From: Nitrospirota bacterium
GTDB taxonomy: Bacteria > Nitrospirota > UBA9217
Direction of reading: 5' to 3'
Assembly: GCA_021814615.1 (NCBI GenBank)
Contig: JAKAHZ010000008.1
Location: forward strand, 1 to 49,800
DNA: 49,800 nucleotides
Of this stretch, positions 26,990 to 34,416 are shown in pieces. The position numbers were made by a program, and so were the translations under genes. Numbering within the stretch: the first letter of the stretch is position 1; the number at the start of each line of letters is the position of its first letter. The notes beneath the pieces were generated by a model. That model saw only the letters and a program-made list of their open reading frames with translations, ran no database searches and was not told where the DNA came from.

Positions 26990-27214
26990 CCGTCATTCCC
27001 GGGCTTCGGTATCGCTCGACTGAGCCCTTTATTGTATCTGTCCCCCCTTGGATCCACGCTCATCGTTCCTTCTGAAGTCCTCTTCCGCTTCGCCCGATAC
27101 TGTTCAACTGACAGTGCATTTATGTAGGGTATACTTGATGTATGCCGACCCCGGCATGCCGGATGCAATGCGGAGCCATTGATTCAGCAAAAACGCCTTT
27201 CGACGAAAAAAAAC

Positions 27215-27243
27215 TTGACAACTGAATAAAACTCATATATCTT
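27215..27243 (+). promoter_or_regulatory. Sigma-factor gene promoter 1
   Basis: TTGACA (27215-27220), 17 bp, TATCTT (27238-27243); a TATATC at 27236 gives an alternative 15-bp spacing. Confidence 0.55.
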
Positions 27244-27329
27244 TGCGATTCCATCATTGAGAGCGTTCGACTGATTGCCGATCAGGCGAATGGCTGCGGC
27301 AAAAGCGTGACTCAAGGACGGTCGGCCTA

Positions 27330-27358
27330 TTGCAAGGGATCATTATATAAGATATAAT
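27330..27358 (+). promoter_or_regulatory. Sigma-factor gene promoter 2
   Basis: TTGCAA (27330-27335), 17 bp, perfect TATAAT (27353-27358). Confidence 0.65.
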
Positions 27359-27441
27359 TAGTCCTTGAATTGCAGGATGTTTCACAGGAATTCCTGCGGA
27401 GGGTTTTTCTCACCGGCATCCTGAAGTGCATTGCGCTATTT

Positions 27442-27450
27442 TGCTATAAT
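27442..27450 (+). promoter_or_regulatory. Sigma-factor gene promoter 3 (extended -10)
   Basis: TGCTATAAT is an extended -10 with no good -35. The predicted start near 27457 leaves a leader of about 29 nt carrying the AAAGGTG ribosome site. Confidence 0.55.
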
Positions 27451-27485
27451 TATATTCAAAGAGTGGGGGAGAAAGGTGCAGCGGA

Positions 27486-28841
27486 ATGGGTAAAGCGGTT
27501 ATTGAAGAAAAAAACAATAATTATCCCGAGGGAATCCCCGAAGGGTTGATCGACGAGATGGCGGAAGAGCTTCTCGAAGAAGAAGAAAACGAGGAGCCTA
27601 CGCCTGCGGAAGCCCAGGAAGCCGCAGAAGAAGTTGGCGGCGCCGATCTGGTCGATACCTATCTGAAGTCGGTCGGCCGCTATCCAATGCTCAAGATCGA
27701 GGAAGAGCAGGAGTTCGTCCGGATGCTGGAAGAAGGCAAGGCCACGCTCAAGGAGATCGCCTTGAGCTCGCCTCTTGCGATTCCCCGCATCCTCGCCCTG
27801 GGACAGAATATCAAGGATGGACATGTCAAGGCGCAGGACGTGCTGCGGTATCCCGGCGAATGGCATGATAAATTCGAAGAAGAGTTCATGCGCCAGTACA
27901 ACCGTTTCAAGCGCCAGATCGGCCGGAAAGACCTTGAACGGGCGAATGAAACGATTCGGGAAATGAGCCTCTCGTTCCGGGAGGTGGAAAAGATCATCAA
28001 ACGCATCCAGTTCCTGGGGAAGCTGGCCGAACGGGGCAATTCGGCCGAGGCGCAAAAACTGGGATTCGAGGATGCGATGCTCAAGGATCTGATCAAACGT
28101 ATCGATAAGGAAGATGAGCGCGTGAAGTTCGCCAAGGACGAACTAATCAAGGCAAACCTGCGCCTCGTCGTTTCGATTGCCAAGAAATACGTGAATCGGG
28201 GCCTTACCCTGCTCGACCTGATTCAGGAGGGAAATATCGGCCTTATGAAGGCCGCAGACCGGTACGAATCAGGGAAAGGGACGAAGTTCAGCACCTATTC
28301 AACGTGGTGGATCCGGCAGCGTATTACCCGCGCGATTCTCGATCAGGCTAGGACGATCCGCCTTCCCGTGCATCTGATCGAGGAAAGCACGAGGATCAGC
28401 AGGATCTATGCCAAATTCATGCGGGAGCGTGGGAGGGAACCATCGGCGGAGGAAGTCGCCCAGATCATGGGGCTTTCCGTCGTCCGCGTCAACGAGATCC
28501 TGCGAGCCATCCAGGAGCCGGTTTCCCTGGAAACGCCGATCCTGTCGGAAGAGAAGGAACTGAAGGACGTTATTATCGACGAGAAGGCGGCTTCACCCTT
28601 CAAAACGCTGGAGAACAGCGAAGCATCTCAGCGGATCGAACAGGTGCTCTCATCGCTCACGGAGCGGGAGGAAAAGATCATTCGGATGCGGTTCGGCATT
28701 GGGGTAAGCAGCGAGCATACGCTGGAAGAGGTAGGCAAATATTTCAATCTTACCCGTGAACGTATTCGCCAGATCGAGATCAAGGCGCTCAAGAAACTTC
28801 GCCACCCCGCCCGGAGCAAGATGCTGAAGGAATACGTCTGA
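27486..28841 (+). CDS. RpoD/SigA-family sigma-70 factor without region 1.1
   Basis: This 451-residue sigma factor directs RNA polymerase to promoters. After an acidic 50-residue N-terminus comes region 1.2 (VDTYLKSVGRYPML, residues 56-69) and a non-conserved stretch of about 140 residues. Regions 2-3 follow (ANLRLVVSIAKKYVNRG, then FSTYSTWWIRQRITRAI, then RTIRLPVHLIEE), and region 4.2 ends the protein (TLEEVGKYFNLTRERIRQIE). Region 1.1, usual in primary factors, is absent. It could be the primary sigma or an RpoS-like group 2 factor, so no symbol is given. Three promoters precede it. Confidence 0.92.
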   Translation: MGKAVIEEKNNNYPEGIPEGLIDEMAEELLEEEENEEPTPAEAQEAAEEVGGADLVDTYLKSVGRYPMLKIEEEQEFVRMLEEGKATLKEIALSSPLAIPRILALGQNIKDGHVKAQDVLRYPGEWHDKFEEEFMRQYNRFKRQIGRKDLERANETIREMSLSFREVEKIIKRIQFLGKLAERGNSAEAQKLGFEDAMLKDLIKRIDKEDERVKFAKDELIKANLRLVVSIAKKYVNRGLTLLDLIQEGNIGLMKAADRYESGKGTKFSTYSTWWIRQRITRAILDQARTIRLPVHLIEESTRISRIYAKFMRERGREPSAEEVAQIMGLSVVRVNEILRAIQEPVSLETPILSEEKELKDVIIDEKAASPFKTLENSEASQRIEQVLSSLTEREEKIIRMRFGIGVSSEHTLEEVGKYFNLTRERIRQIEIKALKKLRHPARSKMLKEYV

Positions 28842-28873
28842 TACGGATACGGCGCAGGTCCTGGAAAAAGAGC

Positions 28874-28909
28874 AACGGGGAAAGAGCTTATGCTCTTTCC
28901 CCGTTTTTT
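28874..28909. terminator. Bidirectional terminator between convergent genes
   Basis: AACGGGGAAAGAGC (28874-28887) pairs perfectly with GCTCTTTCCCCGTT (28892-28905) over TTAT and is followed by T on the + strand. On the - strand the stem is followed by GCTCTTTTT, so it can also serve the gene ending at 28932. Confidence 0.92.
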
Positions 28910-28931
28910 GTTTGGCTCTTGTCGGTTTTTT

Positions 28932-29378
28932 TCAATCGTTGGTCGTCGAAATGAACTCCATGTCGGCAATGATCCGCGATGCCTCCTCGATCTCGTTCCC
29001 GTCGTGGGCCGGATCGCAGACATAGGCGACGAGGATAGCCCTGCTGCTGTCTACGAGAAACCAGATGCGCCAGTGCGCCGGTTCTTGCTTGTCGCTGAAG
29101 GTATAGTCGATCACGGCGATGCTGTGGTCGCCGAGGTCTTCTACGCGGATGGCTTCGCGGGGGAAGGGGACATCGCGCTCCTCCAGCATGTCTTCCAGCA
29201 GGACTTTCGCGGCTTCGACGGGAGGCATTTCCGTATCTTCCCGTTCGATGAAGGAAAGCTGCATCATCCCCGGCCAATTCTCTTTTTCCAGCAGGACGGA
29301 TCCCATTTCCTCCCGTTCGTTCCACCCGTCGGGAAGGAAGAGGTTGACCCAGCGTTCATAGGTGACTTTTTTCCCCAT
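28932..29378 (-). CDS. Uncharacterised acidic 148-residue protein
   Basis: The product is soluble, acidic and without a signal peptide. It has an alternating strand pattern: VNLFLPDGWNE, EKENWPGMMQLSF, IAVIDYTFSDK, WRIWFLVDSSRAILVAYVC. It recalls small alpha/beta proteins of unknown function, but no family is claimed. ATG 29378 is chosen because a near-consensus promoter on this strand predicts a transcript start about 4 nt upstream. An in-frame extension to 29519 would cross that promoter. No Shine-Dalgarno is visible. Confidence 0.65.
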   Translation of the reverse strand: MGKKVTYERWVNLFLPDGWNEREEMGSVLLEKENWPGMMQLSFIEREDTEMPPVEAAKVLLEDMLEERDVPFPREAIRVEDLGDHSIAVIDYTFSDKQEPAHWRIWFLVDSSRAILVAYVCDPAHDGNEIEEASRIIADMEFISTTND

Positions 29379-29388
29379 ACAGCGACGT

Positions 29389-29417
29389 ATTGTATCGGGC
29401 GCTCCGGGGACAGTCAA
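29389..29417 (-). promoter_or_regulatory. Promoter of the - strand gene at 29378, likely leaderless
   Basis: On the - strand TTGACT (29417-29412), 17 bp, TACAAT (29394-29389). Ten bases separate the -10 from the ATG, leaving a leader of about 4 nt. Confidence 0.65.
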
Positions 29418-29449
29418 ATGAGTTTCGCAAATAGCCAGGTAAGAACTGT

Positions 29450-29968
29450 TTATAAGTATTCTAACTCTTGAAGTTTGTTCACGATGCGGGAAGCAACGAC
29501 TGATGGGGCCTCCCGGCAATCCGCCACAACTTCGGCCGCGAGCGGACGTTCGTAGGCCGCCTGGATCCCCGGGAGGTTAGCAATCGCGTCACCGGCAGCA
29601 CGAGCATAGATCCCTTTCGGATCGCGCGTTCTGCAGATCTCCAGAGGACAGTCAATATGCACTTCAAGAAAACGGGGGACCAGGCTGCGGGCTGCGTCCC
29701 GGTAGGAGCGCTTGTTCGCCGTTGCGTCGAAGATCACCGGGATGCCCTGGCGGACGAGCATCTCGCCCAGGAGCGCCATCTCCTGGTAGAAACGATCCCG
29801 CTCTTCCTCGGTGTAACGGGCTTGAGGCGTCAGGATCTTCCGCAGAACATCGGATTCGAGCACTACCGGGATGGCGCCGGAGGACTGCAGGAGCGGGACG
29901 AGCGCGGCGGTAACCGAGCTTTTTCCCGACGCAGGAAGGCCGGTGATCCAGACGGCGAAAGCGATCAT
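29450..29968 (-). CDS. Adenylylsulfate-kinase-like P-loop kinase
   Basis: This 172-residue protein has the APS kinase fold: Walker A GLPASGKS at residues 10-17 and the motif CPLEICRTRDPKGIYARA near residue 110. The substrate-side motif usually reading DGDNxRHGL is here ESDVLRKIL, so it belongs to a divergent branch. APS phosphorylation (PAPS formation) is possible but not secure. Its ATG lies inside the stop of the upstream APH-fold gene, a 4-nt overlap, so the two proteins probably act together. Confidence 0.82.
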   Translation of the reverse strand: MIAFAVWITGLPASGKSSVTAALVPLLQSSGAIPVVLESDVLRKILTPQARYTEEERDRFYQEMALLGEMLVRQGIPVIFDATANKRSYRDAARSLVPRFLEVHIDCPLEICRTRDPKGIYARAAGDAIANLPGIQAAYERPLAAEVVADCREAPSVVASRIVNKLQELEYL

Positions 29969-31050
29969 CGCAGATACCTGTTCACATTGAGATAGTCGAA
30001 GCGGTCTTCGGCGAGTACGTTTTCGATGAATCGGAAGAGGGCGCCGCGCATTCCGGGTGGCAAATGGGGATACCAGACAGGGCTGGCAAGTACGAGGCCG
30101 CGCCAGGCCAGGAACGGCGGGGCGACCGAGAGCATATCGCGATCGTTCGTCTGCTCCAGATAGGTGTCCCAGAATGTCCGATAGAGGATCTCGAAAGCGC
30201 CTTCAAGCCGGCCGGCATGCTGCATTGACGAGAAAAGGTAGTTGATCGTGAGGCACGTGGTATCATCGGCCGGCTCGCCCCATTCCCCGCGAGACCGGTC
30301 CAATACGGTGAAATCCGTCCTCTCCCGGAAGAGGATATTCCAGGGATGAAAATCCCCATGGACCTGGCAAAGCCGGTGGGTGAGTGGCCGCAGTTTCCAC
30401 CGCCACGCAAGACAGGTCTCTTCGATCCTGCGCAGCCGTTCCGGGGCCACTTCCGCATGACGCTCCGGATAGTTGTCGATCAATCCCATGATGCACTCGC
30501 CGTGCCCCAGCAGGTCACGAATGCGCCGCCGGTAGAGCTGCGGGGATTGCTTTTTCCGGTGGTGGATCTCCGACAGATAAGCCGATAATGCCCGCGCCCG
30601 GTCCCTGTCGGCTTCGGATGCCGCGCCCGCGTCCCGGATCCTGTCGAGATCCTTGAAGTACCCTTCCCCCTCCACGTATTCGGTCAGGAGGAAGAATTCC
30701 TCAGCCTGGCCCGTGGAGAGGAGCGCGCCCGTGCGGAGCAATGCGCCGCTGGCCAGTGAGGGAACGTGGCGGGGCAGGGAGTTGAAGGCCCCGTGTTCCC
30801 AGAGGATCGATTGGGCGCGGTCGGAGAAATGATCATGGCCGAAGGACGAGGGGGAAACGGTTTCGAGGACCGCGCGGCGACGTTCTCCATCAACCTCGAA
30901 TTCAATGAACACCGGATTGCCGTATCCGAAGCTCTTCAGGTCTCCGCCGAGATCCTTTCTGCCGTGCTCCGCCAGGGAAATGACTCTGACGCTGCCGCCG
31001 AGCAGGTTCCGGAGATAGTCTGTTACCGCATCGAATGAAAGCGCCGGCAT
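29965..31050 (-). CDS. APH-fold phosphotransferase
   Basis: This 361-residue protein has an aminoglycoside phosphotransferase/choline-kinase fold: N-lobe ATP-binding strands and the catalytic motif VHGDFHPWNILF near residue 230. The metal-binding segment reads VLDRSRGEWGEPADD, as in one APH subfamily I recall. Resistance to drugs is not implied; most such chromosomal proteins phosphorylate unknown small molecules. GGAGGG lies 4 nt before ATG 31050. It overlaps the APS-kinase-like gene by 4 nt and follows the PP-loop gene by 63 nt. Confidence 0.85.
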   Translation of the reverse strand: MPALSFDAVTDYLRNLLGGSVRVISLAEHGRKDLGGDLKSFGYGNPVFIEFEVDGERRRAVLETVSPSSFGHDHFSDRAQSILWEHGAFNSLPRHVPSLASGALLRTGALLSTGQAEEFFLLTEYVEGEGYFKDLDRIRDAGAASEADRDRARALSAYLSEIHHRKKQSPQLYRRRIRDLLGHGECIMGLIDNYPERHAEVAPERLRRIEETCLAWRWKLRPLTHRLCQVHGDFHPWNILFRERTDFTVLDRSRGEWGEPADDTTCLTINYLFSSMQHAGRLEGAFEILYRTFWDTYLEQTNDRDMLSVAPPFLAWRGLVLASPVWYPHLPPGMRGALFRFIENVLAEDRFDYLNVNRYLR

Positions 31051-31113
31051 GATCCCTCCGCTCTTGTTATCACAATTATGACATATCCGGAGGGAGGTGA
31101 AAAGCGGAAGGGC

Positions 31114-32112
31114 TCAGTACTCTGTGCCGATTTTCCTCACGGGAAGGGCTTCGATCGGCAGCGGGTCTCCCGGATCGAAGATCTCGTTGTTGCACCGGAT
31201 CATGCGATGCGATCCGGTGACGGATTTGCTGTAGATCAAGATCAGCCTGCCGACAGCCTGCCTGATTTCGGGCGTGTCCGGGCCGTCGAGCACGGCAACA
31301 GGGCCGGGAAACTGGTGGGGGGTGAAGAGATCATAGCCCTCATCGGCAAGGTCGAGAAGGATTTCGTTCTCCCGGCTGTTTCTCCCGAGCACGATCCGGG
31401 TATCTTTTCCGAATTTGAAATGGCGGCCCAGGATGAGCAGGCGGATGTCCCGGGAGGTGACAACCTCCTTGTCGCCGAATAGATCGCGCAGTTTTTCGGC
31501 GAAGTTTTTGTCCGTCAGAAGGCATCCTCCCGCAGGCGCGGAAAAACCCTGCAGATTGTACCGCTCCGCCAGTTGCAGCTGCACGGTCCTCCCCCGTCCG
31601 CTGATGCCGAGGAACCGCGACCGGTCGATCACGCCGTCCTGTTCCGCCTGGCTCGGAGGGAGGAGGGCTGCCGACAGGGGCCTGAGAATGCGGCCCCTGA
31701 GTCCCGATTCCCGCTCGATCACATTGAGCGTATCTCTGCGCTGCGACATGGGGCGCTGGCCAAGCACCTCGCCCGTGATCACGAAGGGGGATCCCACCTC
31801 TTCCATCACGGTGCGCGCCTGCTGGAGCATATGTATTTTGCAGTCAATGCAGGGATTGATGTTCTTCCCGTATCCGTGCCGTGGGGTTCTGATGAGATCA
31901 ATGTATGGCTGCCCCAGGTCGATGATCCGAAGATCGATGCCGGCCGACCGGGAGGCCAAGGCCGCATGAGTATGGTGCTCATTGCCGTAGCTCTTGGAGA
32001 ACGCCGAGGTGAAATAGAGGCCGGTGACGTGAAATCCCTGTTCTCTGACGAGCCTGGCTGCAATGATACTGTCGAGACCGCCTGATATCAGCGCGATTGC
32101 TTCTTTTCCCAC
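31114..32112 (-). CDS. ThiI/MnmA-like PP-loop sulfurtransferase with NFACT-R (DUF814)-like C-terminus
   Basis: This 332-residue protein has the PP-loop motif SGGLDS at residues 10-15, a CIDC pair (Cys88, Cys91), and the segment PAGGCLLTD. The C-terminal part (LLILGRHFKFGKDTRIVLGRNSRE cut short here) resembles NFACT-R/DUF814. Proteins of this class are thought to thiolate tRNA by adenylating the base and accepting sulfur from a carrier. GTG 32112 is the start, with GGAGGA just upstream. It lies divergent to a rhodanese gene, but that rhodanese has a signal peptide and so is unlikely to be its sulfur donor. Confidence 0.8.
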   Translation of the reverse strand: MGKEAIALISGGLDSIIAARLVREQGFHVTGLYFTSAFSKSYGNEHHTHAALASRSAGIDLRIIDLGQPYIDLIRTPRHGYGKNINPCIDCKIHMLQQARTVMEEVGSPFVITGEVLGQRPMSQRRDTLNVIERESGLRGRILRPLSAALLPPSQAEQDGVIDRSRFLGISGRGRTVQLQLAERYNLQGFSAPAGGCLLTDKNFAEKLRDLFGDKEVVTSRDIRLLILGRHFKFGKDTRIVLGRNSRENEILLDLADEGYDLFTPHQFPGPVAVLDGPDTPEIRQAVGRLILIYSKSVTGSHRMIRCNNEIFDPGDPLPIEALPVRKIGTEY

Positions 32113-32137
32113 GTTTCCTCCCGCCTGTACGCTTGGA

Positions 32138-32167
32138 ATAATACCCTCCTGAGTGACAGTATCGCAA
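32138..32167 (-). promoter_or_regulatory. Promoter of the PP-loop gene
   Basis: On the - strand TTGCGA (32167-32162), 18 bp, TATTAT (32143-32138), about 25 nt before the GTG start. Confidence 0.5.
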
Positions 32168-32198
32168 GCGGGAAAATGATTCGAAAATGTATTTTATC

Positions 32199-32227
32199 TT
32201 GACAAATCAGCATCATTGGTTTATTTT
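32199..32227 (+). promoter_or_regulatory. Promoter of the rhodanese-IclR pair
   Basis: TTGACA (32199-32204), 17 bp, TATTTT (32222-32227). A GGGGGG ribosome site follows before ATG 32257. Confidence 0.65.
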
Positions 32228-32256
32228 TAAACACTTGTTTTACGGGGGGCTTGGAT

Positions 32257-32682
32257 ATGCCAAACCTGTTCAAAAGAGCATTTGGAATTTTTGCAGTGTT
32301 CCTGATGGCATCCACGGCCGCGGCCCAGGTGGTCGTTGTGGATGTGGCCCAGGTTCAGTCATGGCTTTCCGGCACGAAAAAGTTCGTTCTCGTCGATGTC
32401 AGGACCCCGGACGAGTACCGGGAAGCGCACATTCCTCAAGCCGTCAATATCCAGGCTGACCGGATAGCAGTCGAACGGTCCCGCCTGCCCAAGGACAAGT
32501 CGATGCCGCTCATGTTTTACTGCCGCGGGGTCGGCTGATCGCTGAGCAGAGACGCCGCGGCCGCGGCGTATGACCTCGGGTATTCCTCGATCATGATCTT
32601 TCAGGGCGGCATGCCCGCATGGATTCAGGCGGGTCTTCCGATCAAAACGGGCGGTCAGCCCGGGAAATTTTCGGCGCGCTAG
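32257..32682 (+). CDS. Secreted rhodanese-like protein with in-frame TGA (probable selenocysteine)
   Basis: Codons 1-93 encode a signal peptide (FGIFAVFLMASTAAA) and a rhodanese N-half (FVLVDVRTPDEYREAHIPQA, then MFYCRGVG). Codon 94 is TGA (32536-32538). The same frame then continues without a break to TAG 32680: SLSRDAAAAAYDLGYSS, then FQGGMPAWIQAGLP, exactly the rhodanese C-half. The TGA falls where relatives I recall carry a second Cys (YC-x4-C, here Cys89-x4-TGA). A hairpin at SECIS distance follows. Reading the TGA as selenocysteine gives a 141-residue periplasmic protein. The alternative is a single stop mutation or sequencing error. Confidence 0.75.
32536..32593 (+). other. SECIS-like structure after the in-frame TGA
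   Basis: ACGCCGC (32552-32558) pairs with GCGGCGT (32563-32569) around a GGCC loop that begins 20 nt after the TGA. The bacterial SECIS model, as I recall it, needs a G in the first two loop bases and 16-37 nt from UGA to the loop; both fit. Outer pairings TGATCG/CGATCA (32536-32541 with 32588-32593) and CTGAG/CTCGG (32542-32546 with 32575-32579) can extend it, recalling the fdhF element. Confidence 0.55.
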
Positions 32683-32703
32683 AGCGCCGGCAGGCAGGTT
32701 GCT

Positions 32704-33501
32704 ATGAAGCGAGAGAAAGTCAATTATCTGATTCAGTCGGTTTCTCATGCCCTCGATATCCTGGAGTCCTTCACCAAGACTGAGAAGGAACTGGGAGTGA
32801 CGGAACTGTCCAAGCGGCTGGCGCTGCACAAGAACAATGTGTTCCGCCTCCTCGCCACGCTGGAGCACCGCGGCTATATCGAGCAGAACAAGGAGACGGA
32901 GAGCTACCGCCTGGGGCCGAAGACGCTCCAGATCGGATCGATCTTCATCGAGCAACGGGAATGCCGGAGGCAGGCCCGTCCCTTTCTGGAGGAACTGATG
33001 GCGGCGACGGGAGAAACTGCGGTTATCGCGGTTCTTCGCGCCAGCAAGGTTATCTACATGGACAGCGTAGAGGCCGATCGGGCCGTGCGCGCCATCTCGC
33101 GCATCGGCGCCATGCTTCCTGCCCACTGTACGTCGGTCGGCAAGGCGCAGCTGGCATACCTTTCCCCGGTCGAGGTGGAGAGGCTCTATGCGGAGCCGGA
33201 ACTCCCGACCTGCACATCCCGTTCTCTTAAAATGCGGAGCGAGCTGATCACGGCGCTCCAGACGGTTCGCGAGCGCGGGTATGCGGACGAGAACGAGGAG
33301 TGCGATCTGGATGTCCGCAGCATTGCCGCTCCGGTGCGGGATTTTTCCAAGAACATCATTGCCGCCATCGGCATCGTAGCCCCTGCGTCGCGTCTCACCG
33401 ATCAGCGGATTGAACAGGACGGCGTTCTTGCGCGCATGCAGGAGGCAGCGCTCAGCCTTTCGAAGAAACTGGGCTATATTCAGCCGTCGCCGAAGAAATA
33501 A
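32704..33501 (+). CDS. IclR-family transcriptional regulator
   Basis: This 265-residue protein has the IclR layout: an N-terminal winged helix-turn-helix (LGVTELSKRLALHKNNVFRL, residues about 31-50) and a C-terminal effector domain (TGETAVIAVL, then LPAHCTSVGKAQLAYL, then ECDLDVRSIAAPVRD). Such regulators bind small aromatic or organic acid effectors. It starts 21 nt after the rhodanese stop and probably shares its promoter. The effector and targets are unknown. Confidence 0.92.
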   Translation: MKREKVNYLIQSVSHALDILESFTKTEKELGVTELSKRLALHKNNVFRLLATLEHRGYIEQNKETESYRLGPKTLQIGSIFIEQRECRRQARPFLEELMAATGETAVIAVLRASKVIYMDSVEADRAVRAISRIGAMLPAHCTSVGKAQLAYLSPVEVERLYAEPELPTCTSRSLKMRSELITALQTVRERGYADENEECDLDVRSIAAPVRDFSKNIIAAIGIVAPASRLTDQRIEQDGVLARMQEAALSLSKKLGYIQPSPKK

Positions 33502-33524
33502 CAGCCCGGAACTCCACGATTTTA

Positions 33525-33553
33525 TTGACACTCTTCTCCCTGCATGGTAATAT
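33525..33553 (+). promoter_or_regulatory. Promoter of larE, likely leaderless
   Basis: TTGACA (33525-33530), 17 bp, TAATAT (33548-33553). The predicted start near 33560 is only 2 nt before ATG 33562. Confidence 0.7.
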
Positions 33554-33561
33554 CGGCGCAA

Positions 33562-34416
33562 ATGCAGAGCGACCAAAGGTGGCGCCACCTTCTCTCCCTG
33601 TTGTCCGACATGAGGCTTGCTGTTGTTGCGTTTTCCGGCGGGGTCGACAGTTCGTTGCTTCTCCGCGCCGCAGCCGAAACCCTGGGGCAGAATCTCATCG
33701 CAGTTACCGCGGCATCCGAAACCTATCCTTCCGGTGAGTTGGAGCACGCAAAATCATTCGCGCGTTCGCTCGGCATCCGCCATCGCATTATCGAGAGCAA
33801 AGAACTGGAGCAGGAGGCCTTTACAAGAAACGGGCCCGACCGGTGTTATCATTGCAAGCGGGAGCTTTTCAGCCGCTTGAGAATGTTGGCGGAGAGCGAG
33901 GGCATTGCCGAGGTCCTCGACGGAGCCAATCACGACGACAATCTTGATTACCGTCCCGGGAGGCGGGCGGCTTTGGAATTCTCGGTCAGAAGCCCCCTCG
34001 CAGAAGCCGGAATGACCAAGGAGGATATCCGAACACTGGCAAAGTCTCTCGGTCTCGCGGCATGGGACAAACCCTCGCTTGCCTGTCTTTCCTCGCGGAT
34101 TCCCTACGGCACCCAGATAACGCCGGCATTGCTCCTGAAGATTCAGCAGGCAGAGGATATCGTTCGCGGCGCTGGGGTCAGGATCGTGCGCGTGCGCCAT
34201 CATGGGGATATTGCTCGGATCGAGATCGAACCGTCTTCCTTTTATTCATTTCTACGGGATGAGGAGCTTAGAGAGAGCATCGTTCGGAAGATCAAGGCGC
34301 TGGGATATACCTACGTGTGCCTGGACATGGGCGGGTACCGGTCCGGCAGCATGAACGAACAGCTGAGCGCGGAGGTCAAGGAGAGGGAAATGGCCTCACG
34401 AGGAGAACGGATATGA
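33562..34416 (+). CDS. larE: ATP-dependent sacrificial sulfur transferase LarE
   Basis: LarE uses ATP to activate a carboxylate and donates sulfur from its own Cys in making the nickel-pincer cofactor of lactate racemase. The 284-residue protein shows the PP-loop SGGVDS at residues 25-30 and ACLSSRIPYG with Cys175, matching the sacrificial Cys176 of the Lactobacillus enzyme. A CYHC pair lies at residues 95-98. An upstream in-frame ATG at 33544 falls inside the promoter, so ATG 33562 is chosen; there is no Shine-Dalgarno. larB and larC are not in the window. It overlaps purD by 4 nt. Confidence 0.9.
   Translation: MQSDQRWRHLLSLLSDMRLAVVAFSGGVDSSLLLRAAAETLGQNLIAVTAASETYPSGELEHAKSFARSLGIRHRIIESKELEQEAFTRNGPDRCYHCKRELFSRLRMLAESEGIAEVLDGANHDDNLDYRPGRRAALEFSVRSPLAEAGMTKEDIRTLAKSLGLAAWDKPSLACLSSRIPYGTQITPALLLKIQQAEDIVRGAGVRIVRVRHHGDIARIEIEPSSFYSFLRDEELRESIVRKIKALGYTYVCLDMGGYRSGSMNEQLSAEVKEREMASRGERI

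Larger units (their letters stand above)
26990..27485 (+). promoter_or_regulatory. 496-bp gene-free region upstream of the sigma-factor gene
   Basis: No convincing gene is present. It contains a weak hairpin after pyrE, a short ATGCCG/CGGCAT hairpin near 27141-27156, the palindrome CAGGAATTCCTG (27385-27396) and three candidate promoters listed separately. It is AT-richer than the genes around it. A small RNA is possible but not recognised. Confidence 0.5.

Noticed and set aside
26990-27485. 6S RNA or another structured RNA upstream of the sigma-factor gene
   Set aside because: Only short local hairpins are seen, with no long bulged helix that I could recognise.
32257-32538. Rhodanese as a simple truncated protein ending at the TGA
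   Set aside because: The downstream half is intact, in frame and matches the rest of a rhodanese domain, so truncation alone does not explain it. A very recent stop mutation remains possible and is stated in the finding.
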